Positions 1 through 8,188 of a stretch of DNA of 37,650 nucleotides are shown in pieces. Made by a program: the position numbers and the translations under genes. Within the stretch, counting starts at the first letter, position 1; the number at the start of each line of letters is the position of its first letter. The notes under the pieces were generated by a model, which was given only the letters and a program-made list of their open reading frames with translations, did no database searches and was not told the origin of the DNA. Origin of the DNA: JAAYBQ01 sp035403465 (GTDB lineage: Bacteria > Spirochaetota > UBA4802 > UBA5550); assembly GCA_035403465.1 (NCBI GenBank), contig DAONFG010000036.1, positions 1 to 37,650 on the forward strand, in the 5' to 3' direction.

Positions 1-34
1 GGGGGGTTTTGAATCAAGTAATTTTTAGGGAAAT

Positions 35-46
35 TCCGCATGCGGA
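35..46 (-). terminator. weak hairpin after the hybrid kinase gene
   Basis: A perfect 12-base palindrome, TCCGCATGCGGA, lies 3 bases past the TAA stop of the kinase gene. On the minus strand it is followed by only a short T-containing stretch, so it may terminate weakly or simply protect the transcript end. Position and symmetry are seen; termination is inferred. Confidence 0.35.
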
Positions 47-49
47 TTT

Positions 50-2959
50 TTATTTTTCTGTCAGTTCAATAATACCGCGTATAAGGTCATCCCTGTTAAA
101 GGGCTTTGCTATATAGCTGTCAAATCCTGATTCAAGAAATTTCTGAACGTCTTCTTTCATAACATGTGCTGAGAGTGCAACGATAGGTGTACGTGCTTTT
201 CCTGTTTTTTGTTCAATTTCGCGTATTATTCCAAGGGCCTCAAGCCCGTCCATGCGAGGCATCTGGATATCCATGAGAATAATATCTATATGCCGGCCGC
301 TTTTATATTCTTCAACAGCTTCGAATCCGTCAACGGCCACAATGCAGGTGAAACCGTTCTTTTCCAGGACTTTAGAAACCAGCAGCCTGTTGATATGATT
401 ATCTTCAACTACCAGCACAGTTTTACCGCTGCTCGCAGATGTATCCCTATCTGGTTTTATGCCTGTTTCACCTGATGAAGGTTTATACGGTACAGTAAAC
501 ACGAACTTTGAACCTTTGTTAAGCTCGGATTCAACATAGATAGTCCCTCCCATCATCTCGACTATCATTTTTGATATTGAAAGCCCCAGGCCGGTTCCGC
601 TGTAACTTCTCCTGCTGCTGTAGTCGACCTGCCTGAACCTTTCGAAAACCAGTGGCAGGTTCTCCTCGGATATGCCTATCCCTGAGTCCTCAACATAGAA
701 TTCCATCATGCCGCTGCTGTTCAGATTCACGCCGAAATTAATTTCCCCTGAATCTGTGAACTTGACAGCGTTTGAAAGAAGGTTATTCATAACCTGTTCA
801 ATCCGGTGTTCATCACCATTAATCAGTTCGGAGATATTGTGGTCGCAGTCAAAGTCCAGGTTTATATTTTTCTTGCCCGCTCTCACAAGGACAAAGGTGC
901 TGTTATAGACGTTTTTTATGAGCGACTTGATGCTGAATGGCGCTTCAATAATCTTAAGCGAACCTGATTCAATTTTTGACAGGTCAAGGATTTCATTGAT
1001 TATGGAAAGAAGAAGCTTGCCGCTCTTCTGAATCATCCTCAGGTAGTTCTCATGCGCGGGCTCATTAATTTCTTCGATCAGTATGTCGGTGAACCCGATG
1101 ACCGCGTTAAGCGGGGTTCGCATCTCGTGTGACATGTTTGCAAGGAAGTTTGTTTTGAGACTGTCAGACTCCCTGGCCTTCTCCCTGGCCTCAATGAGCA
1201 TTTTCTCGAAAATTTTACGCTCGGTAATGTCGCGTGCAGAGCCCTGGATGCTGACCGGGTTGCCCGTGTCATCAAAAATAAGAGTATTCTTGTACTCGAT
1301 GATGATTTTTTTCCCGTACCTGTTCCTGAACTTTACCTCGCTATAGATTGCGCCTTCGCTGATGATACGTTTCAGCATGTCTACAACATCGGCTTCAGTG
1401 TAATAACCGTGATCGGCACTTGAAAGCAGAGTAACAAGGTTCATCTTTTTAAGCTCATCCTCGCTGTAGCCGAATAGCTTTTGAAAGGCGCTGTTGACTT
1501 CTAAAATGTTGCCCTGGAGGTCGTATATGTAGAGCAGGTCCTCAACGTTGTTGAAAATATCCCGGTATTTTTTTTCGCTCCTTATAAGGTCGTGCTCAAA
1601 CCACATCCGCTGGATAGCAAGCGCATACTGAGAGGAAAAGTTTTCTATGATATTAAGATCTTCCGAATCGTAGTCTTTATATGAATCTCCCATGATGATA
1701 AAGCCGACAACCGTTTCACCTATGACTGCAGGAGAACAGAGTGCATTTTTAATTTCAGATACGGGCATGGATTCATTTGCGTCAAATATTAAAGAGGCTT
1801 CGTTTGAAAAGAATGAATCACGGTCTTCAAATATCTTTTTTTTCATTTGAGGGGTGAATCCGGCTATAATCTCCGGTTTCCGGAAAGAAACTTCACCGTT
1901 TATCCGTGAATATATGAATACCGATATGTTCGGCGTTGATTCACTTCCTATGTATCCGGCAAACCCGTTGTGGCTTCCGGTGAGCTCGGCAAGATACTCA
2001 AGAAGAATTCGTGAGATATTTTCTATCGAGGCACCGCCAAGCAGTTTTTTTGAAAGGTCAGCAATGAAATAGTTATGGCTGATCTCCTTGTTTAATTCCC
2101 GGGTTCGCCTGGAAACCTCCCTGCGCAGCAGTATGTAGAAAAGAATTATCAGTATTGATGCAATGGCCAGGGCAACAAGTACTGCGAGGAGCCCGTACAT
2201 TTTTTTATCATCCAGTATCCTTCCTGAATGGCTGAACCACTTGAGGTATATTCTTGAAAACTCCCCGTTCTTTTTTATTGCGGCCATACCTTCGTTGAGT
2301 TTATCCATCAGTTCTTTATTACGGGGGGAGAACTTCATTGAGTATTCGATTGAGAATACCGGCCTTTCTGAAAGACGCAGGTCATTTATCCTGTGCCTTT
2401 CAATAAGATAGTTTGCCGAGTTGAGTGATAGTATGGCACAGTCAGTTTCACCCGATGAAACAAGTTTAAGTGCTGAGAAATCTGTATCGGTATAGATCAT
2501 TAACGATTCCGGATATTTTGCGGCAAGGTATAAGTCCAGTTCGTAGCCTCTGTTGACAGCAATACGTTTGCCCGTGAAGGGGCCTGACAGGGCTCTTTGT
2601 TTTACAGGGAAAGCGGCAATAAACTGTACGTTTATTCCGGGTGATGAATAGAACTTCCCTGTACTGTTATTCCTGTCATGAAAAACGCATGTAAGAAAAT
2701 CAATTTTATCAGAGGAAAACTTTTTTACTGCTTCATCCCCGGGCATCAGGGTAACGTGTATGTCCAGTCCGGTTTCGTCTTCAATTGCGTTGATAATATC
2801 TATGTTGAATCCTGACGGTCTGCCGTAATCATCAATATATTCAAAAGGAGGAAAACTGCTGCTGCCTGCTCCATAATAAATCCTCACCTGCTCTGCATAC
2901 AGAGAGGAGGCAAAAAGAAACAGACCGATCAGTAATCCTGTTTTTTTAAATAATGGCAT
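50..2959 (-). CDS. hybrid sensor histidine kinase with periplasmic solute-binding domain, GAF, PAS and receiver
   Basis: Membrane sensor kinase that probably senses a small ligand outside the inner membrane and passes phosphate to its own receiver. Residues 1-26 form a signal peptide. Residues 27-245 look like a family 3 solute-binding (amino-acid-binding type) domain, followed by one TM segment near 258-280, a GAF-like region (about 305-455), a PAS domain (465-590), a HisKA domain with MSHEMRTPLN and phospho-acceptor His about 613, a HATPase domain with GTGLGLSIS, and a C-terminal receiver (about 847-965) with LMDIQMP and acceptor Asp about 899. ATG codons lie at 2965 and 2959; the second is taken because AGGG sits 6 bases before it. 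No response regulator is adjacent, and no His phosphotransfer domain follows the receiver, so the output partner is elsewhere. The architecture is clear; the ligand is unknown. Confidence 0.93.
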   Translation of the reverse strand: MPLFKKTGLLIGLFLFASSLYAEQVRIYYGAGSSSFPPFEYIDDYGRPSGFNIDIINAIEDETGLDIHVTLMPGDEAVKKFSSDKIDFLTCVFHDRNNSTGKFYSSPGINVQFIAAFPVKQRALSGPFTGKRIAVNRGYELDLYLAAKYPESLMIYTDTDFSALKLVSSGETDCAILSLNSANYLIERHRINDLRLSERPVFSIEYSMKFSPRNKELMDKLNEGMAAIKKNGEFSRIYLKWFSHSGRILDDKKMYGLLAVLVALAIASILIILFYILLRREVSRRTRELNKEISHNYFIADLSKKLLGGASIENISRILLEYLAELTGSHNGFAGYIGSESTPNISVFIYSRINGEVSFRKPEIIAGFTPQMKKKIFEDRDSFFSNEASLIFDANESMPVSEIKNALCSPAVIGETVVGFIIMGDSYKDYDSEDLNIIENFSSQYALAIQRMWFEHDLIRSEKKYRDIFNNVEDLLYIYDLQGNILEVNSAFQKLFGYSEDELKKMNLVTLLSSADHGYYTEADVVDMLKRIISEGAIYSEVKFRNRYGKKIIIEYKNTLIFDDTGNPVSIQGSARDITERKIFEKMLIEAREKARESDSLKTNFLANMSHEMRTPLNAVIGFTDILIEEINEPAHENYLRMIQKSGKLLLSIINEILDLSKIESGSLKIIEAPFSIKSLIKNVYNSTFVLVRAGKKNINLDFDCDHNISELINGDEHRIEQVMNNLLSNAVKFTDSGEINFGVNLNSSGMMEFYVEDSGIGISEENLPLVFERFRQVDYSSRRSYSGTGLGLSISKMIVEMMGGTIYVESELNKGSKFVFTVPYKPSSGETGIKPDRDTSASSGKTVLVVEDNHINRLLVSKVLEKNGFTCIVAVDGFEAVEEYKSGRHIDIILMDIQMPRMDGLEALGIIREIEQKTGKARTPIVALSAHVMKEDVQKFLESGFDSYIAKPFNRDDLIRGIIELTEK

Positions 2960-3256
2960 TATCATCCCTGATTATTCTAATCCTTCATTTTACTGCTCTC
3001 CTGGCCGGCAACATTATATTCAAAATCACTTCCGGGTATACCTGGCTAATGACTTAATAAATATACCCTTTTTTAAAAATATCATGCCCCACCGGGACGA
3101 AAGATAAAGATTTGTGAATTATATTTCTATATTATACAATTTTAAAAGTGAAAAGTAAAGATTAATTTGTATGTTTGACTCTGCCCCGTAAATTCAGTAT
3201 CCGGAAACTCGGGGTTTCCGTTAAAGTAAATCCCCTGTATTGCCGATAATATTGAC
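2960..3256. other. intergenic region between divergent genes
   Basis: This 297-base A+T-rich gap between the divergent kinase and the small gene at 3257 holds the minus-strand promoter described separately. No convincing plus-strand promoter or other structure was found. Confidence 0.5.
3131..3159 (-). promoter_or_regulatory. sigma70-type promoter for the hybrid kinase
   Basis: Read on the minus strand, a -35 box TTTACT (3159-3154) and a perfect -10 box TATAAT (3136-3131) are separated by 17 bases. It points at the kinase gene and leaves a 5' leader of about 160 bases with no obvious riboswitch fold. Confidence 0.55.
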
Positions 3257-3547
3257 ATGAAAATATCAACCGGAGTAGCCGAAATATTTCTTGGCAGGAA
3301 TCCCCGTACAGGAGCTGTCAGGGAGAAATCATACATATGGCCCGATTACAGGCAGAACGCCGTTGAAAAGATCCGCGGCCGCGAGCCGGAAAAAAATGAA
3401 TACATTTTCCGCAAACCTGATCTCAAGGCGAGGGAGGAGATTCTTGGCGCAATGCACAGGGTCGAACAGAGTTACGATTCCACAGGCAGGGCGGGCTATC
3501 AGAAATCCCCTGTAGCACCCGGATCATTCTTCGACGCACTTGCCTGA
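3257..3547 (+). CDS. small conserved-looking hypothetical protein
   Basis: A 96-residue, charged, soluble protein with no signal peptide or membrane segment. I do not recognise the family. The C-terminal half is the most protein-like part, with an amphipathic stretch of Lys, Arg and Glu and a Gly/Pro-rich tail ending FFDALA. The stop lies 1 base before the ATG of the FAD dehydrogenase, so the two are probably co-transcribed and translationally coupled. No strong ribosome binding site is visible in front of ATG 3257, and the start could be later. An overlapping frame at 3291-3515 is judged a shadow. Confidence 0.55.
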   Translation: MKISTGVAEIFLGRNPRTGAVREKSYIWPDYRQNAVEKIRGREPEKNEYIFRKPDLKAREEILGAMHRVEQSYDSTGRAGYQKSPVAPGSFFDALA

Positions 3548-3548
3548 T

Positions 3549-5114
3549 ATGCTTATACAGATCAATGATATCCGCATTCCGCCCGGAAGTGCGGATGAGG
3601 ACATAAAGTCATCTGTTGAAGAGATAGTGGGAGTAAGCTTCACCTCGCTTCGCATACTTAAAAAATCCCTTGATGCGCGAAATAAAAGTAATATTGTATA
3701 CACTTACCGTGTGCTTGCCGAAACAGATGACCTCACGGGCAGGCTTCTTGTTGAATCAGGACAGGCCGTAACATACAGGCCGGTACAGGTTCCGGGACTC
3801 GTTAAATCCGCATCAGGGAAAGAGGTTATCGTTATCGGCACAGGGCCCGCAGGCCTCTTCTGCGCGCTCAGGCTGCTTGAGTCCGGCGCCCGGGTAAAGA
3901 TTATCGAGCGGGGCAAAGCTGTTGAGTCCAGGTTCCATGACATTGAAGTTCTTGAGAATGAAGGTGTGCTGGATACGGAGAGTAATGTGCTCTTCGGTGA
4001 AGGCGGGGCAGGTACATATTCGGACGGAAAGCTCACCTCACGCTCTGACCGGCCCGAATCCGCGTGGTTTTTTGAAAAGTTCATAGAGTATGGAGCAGAC
4101 CCGTCAATTGCATATGAATCGAAACCCCACGTGGGCACGGACCGGCTGCGTGCAATAATTAAAAATACCAGGGAATCGCTCGTAGCAGGCGGCGCACAGG
4201 TCCTCTTCGGTGAAAAGGTAACTGACCTGATAATCGGGGCAGAGAACCGGGTGACGGGTGTAAAAACTGCACACGGGGAACATCATGCATCTGCAGTTGT
4301 CCTGGCGGCAGGACACTCTGCGCGCGACACGTACGCCATGCTTCATGAACGCGGGGTGTACCTTGAAAAGAAACCCTTCGCCATCGGGACGCGCATCGAA
4401 CACCCGGCTGAACACATAAACTCGATCCAGTACGGGGACAGCAGGTACCGCGGAGTTCTACCTGCGGCCGAGTACTTTATTACGCACAACAACCCTTCAA
4501 CCGGACGCGGTATATACACATTCTGCATGTGCCCGGGAGGCGCTGTTATAAATTCATCGTCTGAGCAGGGTATGCTCTGCACCAACGGGATGAGCCTGTC
4601 CAGCCGAAACGCGCCATGGTCAAATGCCGCTGTAGTGGTAACAGTGCGCACTGAAGATACAGGCGACGGGCCGCTTGCAGGGATAGAATTTCAGCGGGAG
4701 ATTGAGCGCCGGGCATTCAATGCCGGGGGAGGACTCTTCCGCGCGCCTGCCCAGAGCGTATCATGTTTCATGTCGCGGAAAGAGGATAGTTCCCTGCCGC
4801 AGACTTCGTATGCAAACGGTGTTGTTCCCGGGAGACTGGACAGCTTTCTGCCGGATTGGATCTGCTCTGAACTTAGAACAGGACTCGCCTCGTTCAATAA
4901 AAAGATGAAGGGATTCCTGGAAAACGCAGTGCTGATAGGGGCTGAAACCAGGACATCATCACCGGTGCGGGTAACACGCGGTGACGACTTCCAGTCAGTG
5001 TCGCACAGGGGACTTTATCCTGTTGGCGAGGGTGCGGGTTATGCCGGCGGTATTGTCAGTTCAGCCATAGACGGTATACGCTGTGCCGATGCGATAATTA
5101 ATACCCTCCGGTAG
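3549..5114 (+). CDS. FAD-dependent dehydrogenase of the COG2509 type
   Basis: Predicted cytoplasmic flavoprotein of the uncharacterised FAD-dependent dehydrogenase group (COG2509, distantly like GidA/HI0933 proteins); the substrate is unknown. About 520 residues. An N-terminal domain of about 90 residues (start MLIQINDIRIP) precedes the Rossmann FAD motif VIGTGPAGLFCALRLLESG and the acidic-ended strand IIERG. A Gly-rich segment (LFGEGGAGTYSDGKL) and a C-terminal GEGAGYAGGI motif match the flavin-contacting regions of this family. A TTG at 3540 in the same frame would overlap the preceding gene by 8 bases; the ATG at 3549 is preferred because it follows that gene's stop by one base. Family assignment is firm, function is not known. 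Confidence 0.9.
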   Translation: MLIQINDIRIPPGSADEDIKSSVEEIVGVSFTSLRILKKSLDARNKSNIVYTYRVLAETDDLTGRLLVESGQAVTYRPVQVPGLVKSASGKEVIVIGTGPAGLFCALRLLESGARVKIIERGKAVESRFHDIEVLENEGVLDTESNVLFGEGGAGTYSDGKLTSRSDRPESAWFFEKFIEYGADPSIAYESKPHVGTDRLRAIIKNTRESLVAGGAQVLFGEKVTDLIIGAENRVTGVKTAHGEHHASAVVLAAGHSARDTYAMLHERGVYLEKKPFAIGTRIEHPAEHINSIQYGDSRYRGVLPAAEYFITHNNPSTGRGIYTFCMCPGGAVINSSSEQGMLCTNGMSLSSRNAPWSNAAVVVTVRTEDTGDGPLAGIEFQREIERRAFNAGGGLFRAPAQSVSCFMSRKEDSSLPQTSYANGVVPGRLDSFLPDWICSELRTGLASFNKKMKGFLENAVLIGAETRTSSPVRVTRGDDFQSVSHRGLYPVGEGAGYAGGIVSSAIDGIRCADAIINTLR

Positions 5115-5312
5115 CGGCGCAGCATTCTGTGCCGGTATGCCTCTAAAACATTAAGTATTTCATAAAAAACTAAAGCATTCTGTAACAAAGAATATTTATC
5201 CGCTACAAAATACTTATTGAAAATGCAGCCACTTAATAATTCCTGATTATATTGAATCAGTAAATTTGTGATAGTGCCTGGATAGAAAAATTCAGATTAC
5301 CGGAGGAATATA

Positions 5313-5627
5313 ATGTCATCATTAAATGAAGTTACAGATCAGAGTTTCGATAAAGAAGTAGCACAGGCATCGGGAAAGGTTCTTGTGGATTTCTGGGCCC
5401 CATGGTGCGGGCCCTGCAGGATGCAGACCCCGATCCTTGAAAAGCTTGTAGCCTCAGGTGCGGTGAACGCAAAGATAGTAAAGCTCAACACGGACGAGAA
5501 TCCCGAGGTGGCGCGCAAGTTCGGGATAGTTTCAATCCCCACACTTATCCTCTTCGAAAACGGTGCAGAGAAGGAAAGATACGTAGGCGTGCAGCCCGAG
5601 GCAGTGCTCAAGTCAAAGCTCAGCTGA
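5313..5627 (+). CDS. trxA: thioredoxin
   Basis: Classical 104-residue cytoplasmic thioredoxin, which reduces disulfides in client proteins using electrons from thioredoxin reductase. The active site WCGPC is at residues 31-35 within DFWAPWCGPCR, and the cis-Pro motif SIPTLILF follows near residue 75. Length is typical. GGAGGA lies 7 bases before the ATG. The 198-base gap upstream is A+T rich and probably carries its promoter, though no clear boxes were found. The stop TGA shares a base with the ATG of dtd (TGATG), so the two genes form a translationally coupled pair. Confidence 0.97.
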   Translation: MSSLNEVTDQSFDKEVAQASGKVLVDFWAPWCGPCRMQTPILEKLVASGAVNAKIVKLNTDENPEVARKFGIVSIPTLILFENGAEKERYVGVQPEAVLKSKLS

Positions 5628-6076
5628 TGCGCGCTGTAGTTCAGAGGGTAAAGGAGGCCTCTGTAAAGGTTGACGGCAGTATGGTTGCATCAACCGGACC
5701 CGGCCTCCTTGTACTTGTCGGTTTCCATAAAGACGATACAGAAAAGGATTCGGATTACATAATCTCAAAAATAACGGGACTGCGCATATTCAGTGATGCC
5801 GATGAAAACATGAACCTCCCGGTGTCAGATACCGGCGGCGGGATACTTGTAGTTTCGCAGTTTACACTTTACGGCGATGCGCGAAAGGGGAGGAGGCCTT
5901 CCTTCTCAGACGCGATGCCTCCTTCAGAAGCAGCTAAGTTTTATGATGCGTTCATTGAAAAGTTCAGGTCGGCTTATAGTAAAATTGAAAGCGGTGTTTT
6001 CGGCGCGGACATGGATGTGTCGCTTGTTAATTCCGGTCCGGTCACAATCATGCTGGACAGTTTCAGGGGATTTTAG
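5627..6076 (+). CDS. dtd: D-aminoacyl-tRNA deacylase
   Basis: Cytoplasmic homodimeric enzyme that hydrolyses D-amino acids (and glycine on tRNA-Ala) from mischarged tRNAs. The 149-residue length matches the family (about 145-150). The protein starts MRAVVQRV and carries both signature motifs: SQFTLYGDARKGRRPSF (near residues 79-95) and VNSGPVTIMLDS at the C-terminus, the latter being the Gly-cis-Pro motif that enforces chirality. It overlaps trxA by one base and is followed at once by an inverted-repeat element instead of a simple terminator. Confidence 0.97.
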   Translation: MRAVVQRVKEASVKVDGSMVASTGPGLLVLVGFHKDDTEKDSDYIISKITGLRIFSDADENMNLPVSDTGGGILVVSQFTLYGDARKGRRPSFSDAMPPSEAAKFYDAFIEKFRSAYSKIESGVFGADMDVSLVNSGPVTIMLDSFRGF

Positions 6077-6082
6077 GCTGGC

Positions 6083-6357
6083 ATGCCCTCACCCTGTCGC
6101 TATCGCGACATCCCTCTCCCGGATTGAGATAATAAAATTATATTTTACTGAAATCCATATTATGCCAATAATTATGTTTTAAAGAACAGGGAGAGGGAAT
6201 GACATGAACTGAATAATGGTTAAAACAAAAATTTTTCATGATACCCCTTCTCCCTGTTAATTCAATGAAAATTATCGGGACATTAGTTATTCCTGTATTA
6301 CAAAAGTGTATTTATTGCTATTGGGAGAAGGTGCGCAGTAGCGCGGATGAGGGCAGT
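6083..6357. repeat. nested inverted-repeat element between dtd and yraN
   Basis: The 280-base gap between the convergent genes dtd and yraN is filled by a palindromic element. The outer arms are TGCCCTCACCCT (from 6083) and GGATGAGGGCA (ending about 6355). Inside these, CCCTCTCCC (6112-6120) faces GGGAGAGGG (about 6190), and CCCCTTCTCCC (about 6244) faces GGGAGAAGG (about 6321). The cores are A+T rich and contain no reading frame of note. The outer arm reaches to within a few bases of the yraN stop at 6358. It looks like a MITE-like or REP-like non-autonomous repeat; it may also terminate transcription from both sides. Confidence 0.65.
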
Positions 6358-6720
6358 CTACCTCACTATATCCCCGATCCATTCAACTGAATTGTTTTCA
6401 ATAAGTACAAGGTCAAACCTGAAAGTAATCTGTTTCGTGTTGAGTGAAGGATTGTTTACAAGGAAGTGTTCGGCGCAGCGCCGGAGTGTTTTTTTCTTGT
6501 TCTGTGTGATTGAGTATATTCCGCCGCCGAAAGCGTCGGACCTCCTGGCCTTCACTTCGGCAAAAACAACAAGGTTTTCCCTGCGTGCAATAATATCAAG
6601 TTCACCGATTTTTCCTGCGTGGTAGTTGCGTCCAATAATTTCAAAACCGTTCTCTTCAAGAAACGCACAGGCAGTATCTTCTCCATCTTTGCCGTATTCT
6701 TTCCTGTAGGTATTCTGCAT
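6358..6720 (-). CDS. yraN: YraN family (UPF0102) putative endonuclease-like protein
   Basis: A 120-residue member of the UPF0102/YraN family, which has a restriction-endonuclease-like fold; cellular role is not established, although linkage to rnhB and ribosome genes is widespread. Motifs seen are GEDTACAFLEENGF near residue 13, GELDIIA (residues 38-44) and VVFAEVKAR (about 51-59), which supply the E-x-D...E-x-K type catalytic set. Its ATG overlaps the TGA of the HD-GYP-like gene by one base, so it is the last gene of the long minus-strand operon. Confidence 0.92.
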   Translation of the reverse strand: MQNTYRKEYGKDGEDTACAFLEENGFEIIGRNYHAGKIGELDIIARRENLVVFAEVKARRSDAFGGGIYSITQNKKKTLRRCAEHFLVNNPSLNTKQITFRFDLVLIENNSVEWIGDIVR

Positions 6721-7907
6721 CAGAATCCCCAGAGCACGTCAAAGAGGTTGACGCCGGCCTCCTTTTCGCTGATGACTTTTGATATGTACCTTGCTGTATC
6801 CGTGAGCAGGTTGATAACCTGTGTCTCTTCAACCTTCTCCTTGTTTTCGTTCAATATAACCTTGATTATGGGGCGCAGAGGTTTTTCTGTAACAGAACCG
6901 ATCACGATACCGATAATTCCGTCATTCAGCTCAACCAGCGAGCCTATGGGATATACCGACATCCTGGAGAGGAATATCTTGAGGATTTCAGGATCAAACT
7001 TGTTTACGCCGCTTGCAAGGAGATTCTTCATGGCATGGTACGCGCCGCGTTTCTCCCTGTAGCTCCTGCTTGAAATCTGGGCCTCGTAGCTGTCCGCGAT
7101 CGAGGCGATCCTTGCGAATTCATCAATCTCTTTGCCCTTGAGGCTCCGGGGGTAGCCCTTGCCGTCAAACTGTTCATGGTGCTGCAGGGAAATGTTGGCA
7201 ACACGTTCGTTCAGTTCTGTATACGAAATCAGGGCCTTGTATCCGTGCAGAGGATGGGCCTTGATCATCTGGTATTCGCTGTCAGTAAGGTTTGACTGTT
7301 TGTGTATGATATAAACCGGGATTTTAGTCATACCTGAATCGATAAGTATGGTGCCGGTGCCCAGGTCAAGCATCTGCTTGTCGTTGTAATTCATTGCCTG
7401 GCCGATTATCAGCGCATAGAAAGTGACATTTACGGAATGTGTAACAAGGTAGTTTCTTTCGTTGTCATCAAGGCCATGAAGAAACAGGAAGACGTTGCTG
7501 TTCTCCTTGATAAGCCCCATGATGTCGTTTACCACACGCTGGACCTTTAAAAGGTCAACCTTGATGTCCTTGCGGATTGACGTGTAGACCTGGTCTATTG
7601 TGTAGCAGGCATTGCTGTGGACCTCGATAAGCTTTTTCCTCATCCCCAGCAGACCTTCATATCTTTCAATTATCTGGTCGGTTTTCCCGGTCGAAGCAGA
7701 GGTTGTTGAATGGCTGGTTGCTCCCTTGATAATCGTTCCTGTTGTTTCAACTTCACTAACGCCCCACTTCATCAGCCGTTTGATGTCATCCTCCCGGAGG
7801 GGGATGTTGGGGGCTACAAGCATGTTGTCGCTGTCAATATATACAGCCTTGCTGAAAACCATTCCGGGTTTCAGGTCTTCAACAGGTATTTTCTTCATAT
7901 CAGCCAT
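6720..7907 (-). CDS. HD-GYP domain protein with altered HD motif
   Basis: A 395-residue cytoplasmic protein. Residues 1-130 resemble the N-terminal DUF3391-like region common in HD-GYP proteins (MKKIPVEDLKPGMVF). Residues 145-330 are an HD-GYP domain, a family that hydrolyses cyclic di-GMP. Retained motifs are THSVNV, KAHPLHGYKAL, LQHHEQFDGKGYP and IASIADSYEA. The defining HD pair, normally LLHDIGK, here reads LIDSGMTKIP with Ile189-Asp190, so one metal-binding His is missing. It may be inactive, or act as a c-di-GMP-binding sensor. Its start overlaps the end of the FlhB-tail gene by 8 bases. It is placed in a ribosome and flagellar-like operon, which suggests a link between growth and second-messenger signalling. 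Confidence 0.88.
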   Translation of the reverse strand: MADMKKIPVEDLKPGMVFSKAVYIDSDNMLVAPNIPLREDDIKRLMKWGVSEVETTGTIIKGATSHSTTSASTGKTDQIIERYEGLLGMRKKLIEVHSNACYTIDQVYTSIRKDIKVDLLKVQRVVNDIMGLIKENSNVFLFLHGLDDNERNYLVTHSVNVTFYALIIGQAMNYNDKQMLDLGTGTILIDSGMTKIPVYIIHKQSNLTDSEYQMIKAHPLHGYKALISYTELNERVANISLQHHEQFDGKGYPRSLKGKEIDEFARIASIADSYEAQISSRSYREKRGAYHAMKNLLASGVNKFDPEILKIFLSRMSVYPIGSLVELNDGIIGIVIGSVTEKPLRPIIKVILNENKEKVEETQVINLLTDTARYISKVISEKEAGVNLFDVLWGF

Positions 7908-8184
7908 CAGTCAGTCCTGCAGCATTAATTTTATTTTTGAAACTGTCGTTTACCCTGTAGCAGTATGCCATTACTGCCGCGACTGCTCCGAAAAACTGTT
8001 CGGGAATGTCGTCGCCTGTTTTAAGGCGGTACAGTACTTCGGTAAGGTCTGAATCCTTATAAATAGTAATATTTTTCTGCCCGGCGATTTTCAACATTTT
8101 TTTTACCAGTTCACCACTCGCCCTGGCAATGATTTTCGGAGCATCCTTCCTGTATTCAATAGCAACTGCCTTATCCATATCCAT
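7900..8184 (-). CDS. stand-alone FlhB C-terminal-domain protein (YlqH-like)
   Basis: A 94-residue protein equal to the cytoplasmic C-terminal domain of the flagellar export switch FlhB (YscU/FlhB family), without the membrane part. It matches the pattern AIEYRKDAPKIIARASGELVKKM followed by hydrophobic strand and helix, as in Bacillus YlqH. The autocleavage NPTH motif of full FlhB is absent. In Bacillus the homologue also sits just after rnhB and a FliK-like gene, and the same pairing is seen here: the FliK-like gene ends 4 bases upstream. A second ATG at 8178 is possible, with AAGGGC before it. Role unknown; the domain may compete with or substitute for FlhB in export control. Confidence 0.85.
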   Translation of the reverse strand: MDMDKAVAIEYRKDAPKIIARASGELVKKMLKIAGQKNITIYKDSDLTEVLYRLKTGDDIPEQFFGAVAAVMAYCYRVNDSFKNKINAAGLTDG

Positions 8185-8188
8185 GCCC

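Noticed and set aside
3704..4908. Several antisense frames of 68-144 codons within the FAD dehydrogenase
   Set aside because: Shadows of a G+C-rich real gene, without initiation sites or homology.
5877..6182. A 101-codon frame overlapping the end of dtd
   Set aside because: A shadow in another frame of dtd that runs into the inverted-repeat element.
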